A stretch of DNA of 64,000 nucleotides, from contig VCJN01002273.1 of the NCBI GenBank assembly GCA_006384855.1, forward strand, positions 1-64,000. The letters are read 5' to 3'. Below, piece after piece: positions 58,341-64,000 of the stretch. The notes under the pieces are model-generated. The model did not search any database. It saw only the letters and a list, made by a program, of their open reading frames with translations, and was not told the DNA's origin. Source of the stretch: Tetraselmis striata (lineage: Eukaryota > Chlorophyta > Chlorodendrophyceae > Chlorodendrales > Chlorodendraceae). A program made the position numbers and the translations under genes. Positions within the stretch are counted from its first letter, which is position 1; the number at the start of each line of letters is the position of its first letter.

Positions 58341-59736
58341 CTGCGGCTCTTGTGGTTGGTGAAGCTGTGACCTTCCTCCGTGCTCAACACGCGACCCTGT
58401 GCGACGCCGGCGCGTTCCTTTCCGAGCCGTCATGCGTATTCAGCCCTCATAGCCTCTACCTTGTTGGGGCGTCCTCGATTCACCAAGCTTTGGCAACTCC
58501 AGCGTTGGCGCCCAATGCCGACGCCAACGTGTCGGCGCCAATGTGGGCTGTCCAGCTTCGCATTGCTCATACCCGCGTCGTTGACGAGTGTAGGGACGGG
58601 CGGGGTGCTCGAGGATCTAGCGGGGCTGTTGGCCTCTGCCCTAAAGTTGCTCCCCTCCAAGCGCTATTCCGTTGCTCGTGCCGGCTGCTCGGCCGCTGGG
58701 ACTGAGCCGGCGTCTGCGATGCACTCGGCGGCCGACCTCCAAGCTATCCCGCATTACTCGGACTTCCCTTGCACTCCATGCGCAAAGTTCATGAGACCAT
58801 GAGCCACCGCATCCATACGGTCCGCTTCGCAAAGCTTGCTACGCGTATGCAAGCAAGCGGACCTGCCAGTAAGCGCTTCCGGGGTCGCCTCTTACGCGTT
58901 GCGACAACGTTCCTCGTGACTTATCCTCCAAGTGAGGCTCGCCATAGTGATGCCCGTGAGCGGTCCCCCGAAAACTACGATTCCATGTTCCACGTTTCCG
59001 CTTGCCGCCCATTCGGCCTTCCGGCGGCGGTTCTTGTCCTCTCCCTCGGCGAGCCCTACCCCTGTGCTTTTTGCTCCTTCTCGGTATGGCATGTTTTGAA
59101 GCTGATGGCGTGGAGTTCACTCCTTCGGCTTGGGCGGTCGCGTACGGTGATCACGTGGCACGTACGTTGCTTTGAGGGTGACTCCAATCACGCCGCACAC
59201 GAGTGGGCGGCACATGGCCTTTCCGGCGTTTGCCACGACGTGAAGACCTCCCAAGGCGTGGGTGTCCGGTGCTTGTTTCTCTTCCGAAGGGCAGAGACGG
59301 CCGGCTGGCCGATGTTGGGCTTTTTGGGTACGATGGTATCCGCGGGAACACGGTTGCTGTCGATACCACCATTGCTCCTATCCTCGGCGTGTCAATCAAG
59401 CTCGGATCCAACGACTGGATTGCGGGCCGCAGAGCGCCACAACATCCAAAGTATGAGGAGGGTGTCCGAAACGCCGCCGGCATGCTTAGCTTTGTTCCTT
59501 TCGCCGTCTCCGAGTTCGGCTCTCTGGCCTTGCACGCCGAGGCCTCCTTGGTGGAGCTCGCGAAAGCTAGCCACATGCACACTAGGCGGCCAGAAATCGG
59601 CCAACTCTTGTCTGCGTGGCGCCGCCGTTTCTCCTTGATCATCAACAAGACGCATGCAGACAACGTTCTTGGCGGGGTCGTGGCAGCGCGCGCGGCACGT
59701 GATGGTGATCCTGCGCTTGCGTCGCGTTGCTCGTGA
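58341..59736 (+). mobile_element. LINE C-terminal fragment, degraded
   Basis: The best-preserved part is about 59290-59736: RPADVGLFGYDG then AVDTTIAPILGVSIKLGSND, HPKYEEGVRNAAGMLSFVPF and VSEFGSLALHAEASLVELAK, ending at TGA 59734-59736. The order RPADV, DVTV.PL, K-KY, FVP...E.FG is the recurring C-terminal module after the reverse transcriptase in many algal and protist LINEs (family knowledge). Upstream blocks in different frames (AQHATLCDAGAFLSEPSCVF; LAGLLASALKLLPSKRYSVA) probably derive from the region between reverse transcriptase and this module. At least two frameshifts separate them. No reverse transcriptase catalytic motif is present. Confidence 0.6.
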
Positions 59737-60146
59737 GCCTGTGTTGCTATGACCCGGGTCAACGGCTGCAAGCTCCCTCGCCGCGGGAGATGGCCCACCC
59801 CTGGGCGGTGGTCCCCTTTGGTTACATGTTTCCCTTCGGATTTTTTTTTGGTTGTTTCTTGACTTTCAGTACGTCGACGCTTTGGTTCCCCCTGGTTCGC
59901 CCTGGACCCTTTGGTTCCTTGGCGAATTGGTGACTTCGTGGTTCACGTGGCTCTTCCATGAATTGGTTCTTGGCTCCCTGGCATGCTTGACCCTTGGTTT
60001 CAGGCTTAAATTCAAGCTTACTTTTAGGCTTAAATTTCTCTTATGCTGGCAACCTTTCACAACTGCTTTTAGTTCTGCTTTTAGTGCGCACATGCCAAAG
60101 CACTCATGTAAGAATTGATGCACTTTAGCAAATATTTACTATACAT

Positions 60147-60460
60147 TACCGTCCGCGGTTTTTAGCGCCCCCCCCCCCCCCCCCTCCTTTCACTATAGAG
60201 GTAGTTGCACTATAGAATTGTTCACTACATAGAAGTAATGTCACTGTACCGGTAGGGAATGCCAGATCGGGACCGACCCCCCCCCCCCCCCCCCCACCCC
60301 TTGCACTATTAAGATAATTTCAACATTGCAAAAATTCACTATAGAAGTACCGTCTGCGGTGTTAAGCCCCCCCCCCCCCCCCCCCCCAATATAGAGGTAA
60401 TTGCACTATAGAACTGTTCGCTATCGAAATACTGTCATTTGTAGTGCCGGGTTTTGCCGC
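60147..60460. repeat. Two tandem units of about 200 bp with C tracts and CACTATAGA words
   Basis: Units start at about 60147 (TACCGTCCGCGGT) and 60347 (TACCGTCTGCGGT). Each runs through a C tract (60168-60184; 60366-60387), then a TATAGAGGTA-TTGCACTATAGAA stretch and TTCRCTA, and then a GTCA-containing stretch. A third C tract lies at 60278-60296. A similar CACTATAG-C tract arrangement occurs at 56274-56340 and 58150-58200. Confidence 0.65.
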
Positions 60461-60675
60461 CCCCGTCGTACATGCATGCATACTAGTCACTACTCTCCCC
60501 CGGGCCGGCCACCAACACCCTGCCGGGGACTCATCAAGCTGCCAACACCGGCATGCCGGCAAGAAAAAAACCGCGCCAATATGTTGGCCTCCCGCCGCCG
60601 CCACCGCCGGCAGTTGTATCCCCCCCCTTCTCCCTAAAACGCCCCGACCTCGGCTGCGGACTCCGCTGCCGGCCG

Positions 60676-60689
60676 GTATATATACATCA
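60676..60689 (+). promoter_or_regulatory. Possible TATA box
   Basis: GGTATATATACATCATG lies 30-40 bp upstream of the open frame starting at 60715. Confidence 0.3.
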
Positions 60690-60714
60690 TGTATCTCCTA
60701 TATGAACCCCGGGT

Positions 60715-60897
60715 ATGACTAAGAAAAGGCCCGAGTCGTTCGATTCCGCCAGTTCGGTAGGACCTCTACTCGATCGTAGGAAGACACAGATGCGGCGGCA
60801 ACAGCCGGCACTGATGAATGTATGGGGTCCGGGAAGGGTGCGGGTGGATGGTGGAATGGTGGAGTTGGCGGGAATCGAGATGGTTCGCGGTAGGTGA
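60715..60897 (+). CDS. Hypothetical 60-aa frame or first exon
   Basis: The frame reads MTKKRPESFDSASSVGPLLD and ends VELAGIEMVRGR. A GTAGGTGAG donor-like site just before its stop would allow splicing into unseen downstream exons. The TATA-like element upstream adds weak support. No family is recognised. Confidence 0.25.
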   Translation: MTKKRPESFDSASSVGPLLDRRKTQMRRQQPALMNVWGPGRVRVDGGMVELAGIEMVRGR

Positions 60898-61459
60898 GCC
60901 CCGGAAGACCCACGACACGCTCCGTATGGGCCCGAAATACCCTCGATACAAATCGATGACGTCCTACGACGTCATATTTGCGCTAATCTAGATCCGATCG
61001 AATCTACGACGTCTTAGATTGAATTCGCGATCTAAAGAGTTTTCGAAAAAGGACTTTTCGTGTATTGTATTAGCAGCAAATATACGAGTCGGGCTGTTCT
61101 AGGCTTCTAGCGGCGTTTTGAATATGGGTTTTAGTAGTAGGATTAGGATTCGCGCGCGAAATTGAAATTTACATTGATTTGTAACATGCTGACTTGCTGC
61201 TCTCCGCTGCCCAAGCCGAGTTGCTTGGACCTGCTTTATGTAACCGCCGTGGGAACCCTAGGGATTACGGATGCAGCTTCCGGCCTTCCTCGTTTTCGCC
61301 CGCGCCCCTCCCCTTCCTGGCCGTTACTACTAACCCATGTGCTCGGTGCAGCTACTCAGATATCACACAATCATGACATACAACACCGCCCGAAACACGT
61401 GACGTCCCCATCGCTGATTACCACACCCCGCCACACACAACAAATACTCATCACTCTCG
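60898..61459. other. No firm gene
   Basis: It includes two TACGACGTC words (60960-60975, 61003-61010) in an AT-balanced stretch. Open frames at 61162-61515 are not supported by any motif. Confidence 0.4.
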
Positions 61460-61858
61460 TGAAGGAGGACATCGCAGCCCCCACCAATCATACTAGCCGG
61501 CTCAGCGGTGGATAAATAATGAGCACCACATAGCTATTCCGGTCAGCCCCCATCTCACCTTGGTAGCCGCAGGCGGGACGCTTCGGCTGCCCAAGCTTGC
61601 CTGCCGAGCTCTGAATGGGATAGTCTTGACTTAGGTAGGGACATCATGGGGGCGCTGCTGTCCTAGCTTCAGCCCGCTGGAAGGAGGAGGGGCTTGGGCA
61701 GACTGGAGGAAGGCCGTTAGCTTGAGCTGTAATTACACCTAGTGTTCCCTATCATGGTCAGAGATAGCAAGTCCTAAGAACAACTCAGTCTGGGCCAGTG
61801 GATGCATCATACTAGCAGTTGTAATCAATTTCAATTTCAATTTCAATTTGGTGCATCT
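61460..61858 (+). mobile_element. SINE copy with ATTTC repeat tail
   Basis: It is related along its length to 43240-42872 (minus). Landmarks are CTAGCCGGCTCAGCGGTGGA, GGTAGGGACATCATGGGGGC, AGCTTGAGCTGT, AAGTCCTAAGAACAACTC and GTGGATGCATCATACTAGCA, then (AATTTC)n at 61828-61851. There is no coding frame. A box A/B promoter is not convincingly visible, so the class (tRNA-, 5S- or otherwise derived) is undetermined. The 5' boundary is approximate. Confidence 0.7.
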
Positions 61859-61950
61859 GCCTTGCTTGTTATTTTGTCCCAGCTAGGACAAAAATGGTAT
61901 GACGTCTCGCTCGGGACGGACATAGCTCGTGGTCTTGGCCATATCATTAG

Positions 61951-62476
61951 GTGCATGAGGAGGACAAGTGTCCTGAAACTCTTGGTGATTGGGAGTCGAG
62001 ATTCGTCATCGGGCTTGTGAAGTCGCGCGAGACTACCGAAGACACGTTGACCGTGGCCGTACACGAGCCTTTCCATGCCGATGCAAAGAGCAAACCTCTC
62101 ATGCCCCTATGGTTGTACGCGCAGACAAAAGGAGGGAAGAAGCCAGTTGACACAAGCTGGGAGAAGTTCCTGGCGCTTCCTTGGAATCTTGTTGAAGCCG
62201 TCTCTCTATCATATGCGAAGGCCATCCACGCACGACGCGTCGGGGAGTCGCGAGGTGTTCAACGAGGACGGCACCATGGTCAGAAAGAAGTGGTACGGCA
62301 AAAGTGTCCAAGTCGTGAAGACATACGCGCAAACTGGGTGGCAAATCATCCAGCCACGAAACAACTGCGTCCACGTCATGTCAACCACCCCAGCGCAACG
62401 CAAACCCGGCCGAGTCGTCAAGTTTAACGCAGCCACGAAGAAGGACTTGCTTGTGTTGGGGATGCTCAACGAGTAA
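61951..62476 (+). CDS. Unrecognised coding region in two frames, possibly transposon-derived
   Basis: The first frame reads LGDWESRFVIGLVKSRETTE, DTLTVAVHEPFHADAKSKPL and KKPVDTSWEKFLALPWNLVE. From about 62240 a second frame takes over with EVFNEDGTMVRKKWYGKSVQ, VVKTYAQTGWQIIQPRNNCV and KFNAATKKDLLVLGMLNE, ending at TAA 62474-62476. The switch could be a short intron or a frameshift. The first part resembles small chromo/tudor-like barrels placed near the C-terminus of transposase-type proteins in protists (inference). No catalytic domain precedes it in the window; a SINE lies immediately upstream. Confidence 0.5.
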
Positions 62477-62744
62477 CCTCTTAGCAACGTCTTGTGGCTA
62501 GGCGATGGATTTAATCATAATAATAATCCAGCGAAGCGTCGATTTTTCGGCGGTGAGCTTCATTGCCGTATGGGTACCCGTATAGTGCAGCGGATCGGGC
62601 CTATAGGTGCATGACTAAAGCGCTTATCTACTGGTATGTACTACTAAGTACTATAATCCACCCACCCACCCACCCGCCCACGGTCCTTAATTACACAGCC
62701 GTCCGATTACAATCTCACGGTTGGAAGGCTATGAGCGCGCAGCG

Positions 62745-62895
62745 CGCAGGGTCGGTACTCGCTACTGGTGCTCGCTACTGGCTACTGGCTACTCGTACTG
62801 GCTATACTCGGTACTCGCTACTGGTAATCCTTACTCGTTACTCGCCAATGGTACTCGCTACTCGCCCCTGGTAACGGTACTAAAAAAATGGTAAA
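62745..62895. repeat. GGTACTCGCTACTGG minisatellite
   Basis: Degenerate repeats of TACTCGCTACTGGT and TACTGGC follow one another for about 130 bp and end in GGTACTAAAAAAATGGTAAAT-type repeats. Confidence 0.8.
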
Positions 62896-63159
62896 TGGTA
62901 CTAAAAAATCGACCCATCCCTGATTCAACTGTCAAGTTACTTCACAATATTGACCCCCGCGGTCGGATCGCTTTTCCAGTCGGATCACGAGTCAGCCCGC
63001 AAGATTCCCCATGCTGCTTATTTGGCCGCCGCTGCGCGGGTACTGGGCCGTCTTTGCCCGGGCGGAGGTTCCACGCTTGTCACTTGCCCTGGCCCCACGT
63101 GTGGTATTGATCCCTTATTATAGCTTCGCTCTACGGATGGCTCGAACCGGAGCGCTACG

Positions 63160-63660
63160 GATTTCGTCGTGGATCATCTACCCATATTCCCCGTAGCGAA
63201 CTACAAGCACCACATGCATACCGCTTTGAAGAATCTGTGGGCATCTGTGGCAATTGATGCGGGGGCGGCGCTTGACCGGGACCGTTCGGGAGCCGGCGAC
63301 TTGACCCTTGAGACGAGTGGGCTGCGCCCAGCGGACCGCTCGCGGCCGTCGGACCTGACGCTGGCGGGGTGGGGGGGGGGGGGGGGGGGGGCGGCGTGCG
63401 ATTACATGATCGGCTTCGCGTGCGTGTCCTCCACGACCCCCACTTGGAGCAACGACCCCCGCTGGTGCACCCCGGGAATCGCGGCGACCGAGGCGGAGCA
63501 TGCATGGTAAGTTGGCAGTGGACCGGGCGTCTTCCGCCCCAGTGCAGGGTGTTCACCGGTACTACCCTCTTGTGGTTGAGGACCGCGGCCGTCTCGGGAA
63601 GTCCGCTTTGACGGTGTATATGCGTGTCTTTTGCGAGGGTTTCGCAAACTACCCGCCACC
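63160..63660 (+). mobile_element. Second LINE C-terminal fragment
   Basis: Readings include LKNLWASVAIDAGAALDRDR, SRPSDLTLAGW interrupted by a G tract (63370-63391), and then YPLVVEDRGRLGKSA in a following frame. The order (H-N/K-xLx-LW...A, RPSDL.L.GW, ...PLVVE..GR) is the same C-terminal module as at 59.3-59.7 kb, but the two copies are strongly diverged and probably belong to different lineages. Confidence 0.45.
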
Positions 63661-63707
63661 TCCGTTCCGCGTTTCCCACATCGCATGTTGGACCGACCTA
63701 TAAAGAT

Positions 63708-64000
63708 AATTGACTTACTGTTTGGTCTACATCTTCGCGGTGTTGTTGGCTGTGCGCAACTTCCCTGGCGCTCCTTCCGCCCCGACCTCTTGCTTTCTTC
63801 GTGGTCAATCCGTTCAGGCACTTCGGAACTTCGTCGCCAGCCAACCTGCTGAGTTCCGCCGTCACCTGTCGCGCACAAGGCGGGGGCTGTTGCAGCGGGG
63901 CTCGGCTTGCGTGCATGGTACCCTGGGCGGCATTCTCTCTGCCGGTGTGCAGATGGCCACGTGTGATGCGTGTGCTCGTGCCCATTCTGCGTCTTCTCAT
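63708..64000 (+). CDS. Open reading running off the right edge, unrecognised
   Basis: After a TAA at 63705-63707 the frame is open to the window end: LTYCLVYIFAVLLAVRNFPG, SVQALRNFVASQPAEFRRHL, SRTRRGLLQRGSACVHGTLG and MATCDACARAHSASS. It may be the tail of the adjoining LINE module or a separate exon. A C-x2-C pair sits near the edge. No start codon can be assigned. Confidence 0.35.

Noticed and set aside
60180-60440. CACTATAG words resembling the T7 phage promoter core
   Set aside because: Only the 3' half of that promoter matches and the words belong to a tandem repeat; a phage promoter makes no sense here.
61790-61820. GTGGATGCATCATACTAGCAG resembling the 5' end of plant 5S rRNA
   Set aside because: Similarity stops after about 18 bases and neither the internal control region nor the 3' half follows; insufficient for a 5S gene or a 5S-derived SINE call.
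1-64000. CRISPR arrays, tRNA or rRNA genes, bacterial operons
   Set aside because: No spaced identical repeats of CRISPR size, no convincing T-arm plus anticodon-arm combinations and no rRNA stretches were found; the genes are spliced and eukaryotic.

Overview
The window looks like a piece of a GC-rich, intron-rich nuclear genome of a flagellate green alga or close relative. Three things support this. A DNAAF1/ODA7-type dynein assembly factor implies motile cilia. A protein kinase has the layout of the green-algal aurora-like CALK family. An SMP plus multi-C2 protein aligns best, from memory, with plant synaptotagmins. Very long C and G tracts are scattered throughout. No species can be named from the sequence alone.

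The layout is a host-gene island flanked by transposon-rich DNA. From 1 to 11 kb there are decayed or unrecognised coding fragments, a 1.5-kb foldback element containing an array of 368-bp units, a LINE 3'-end insertion with a 15-bp target duplication, and a hAT-like MITE. From 11.4 to 41 kb lie spliced host genes: unrecognised genes at 11.4-13.8 kb and 14.5-16.0 kb (+), a RING-H2 gene (16.5-18.6 kb, -), DNAAF1 (18.9-20.8 kb, -), GRWD1/Rrb1 (22.5-24.8 kb, -), the SMP-C2 gene (30.0-37.0 kb, +) and the CALK-like kinase (38.0-40.9 kb, -, convergent with SMP-C2). A truncated DIRS-like retroelement (25.3-28.7 kb) interrupts the island. From 41.9 kb to the end the DNA is mostly mobile: two more DIRS-like elements (41.9-45.5 and 52.0-56.2 kb, both -), a pair of SINE copies, an LTR-like direct-repeat element whose left repeat carries a PIF/Harbinger-type MITE (48.4-51.5 kb), and several LINE C-terminal or 3' fragments.

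Exon structures for GRWD1, DNAAF1, the kinase and most of SMP-C2 were worked out by hand from reading-frame phase, splice sites and protein-family fit. All junctions used are phase-compatible. DNAAF1 and the CALK-like kinase both belong to flagellar biology, GRWD1 to ribosome assembly, and SMP-C2 to ER-plasma membrane contact and lipid transfer. There is no operon-like logic. The most unusual observations are the foldback array, the nested MITE with its empty site still present in the sister repeat, recurrent GC-AG introns, and poly-C tracts that start directly after 5' splice sites.
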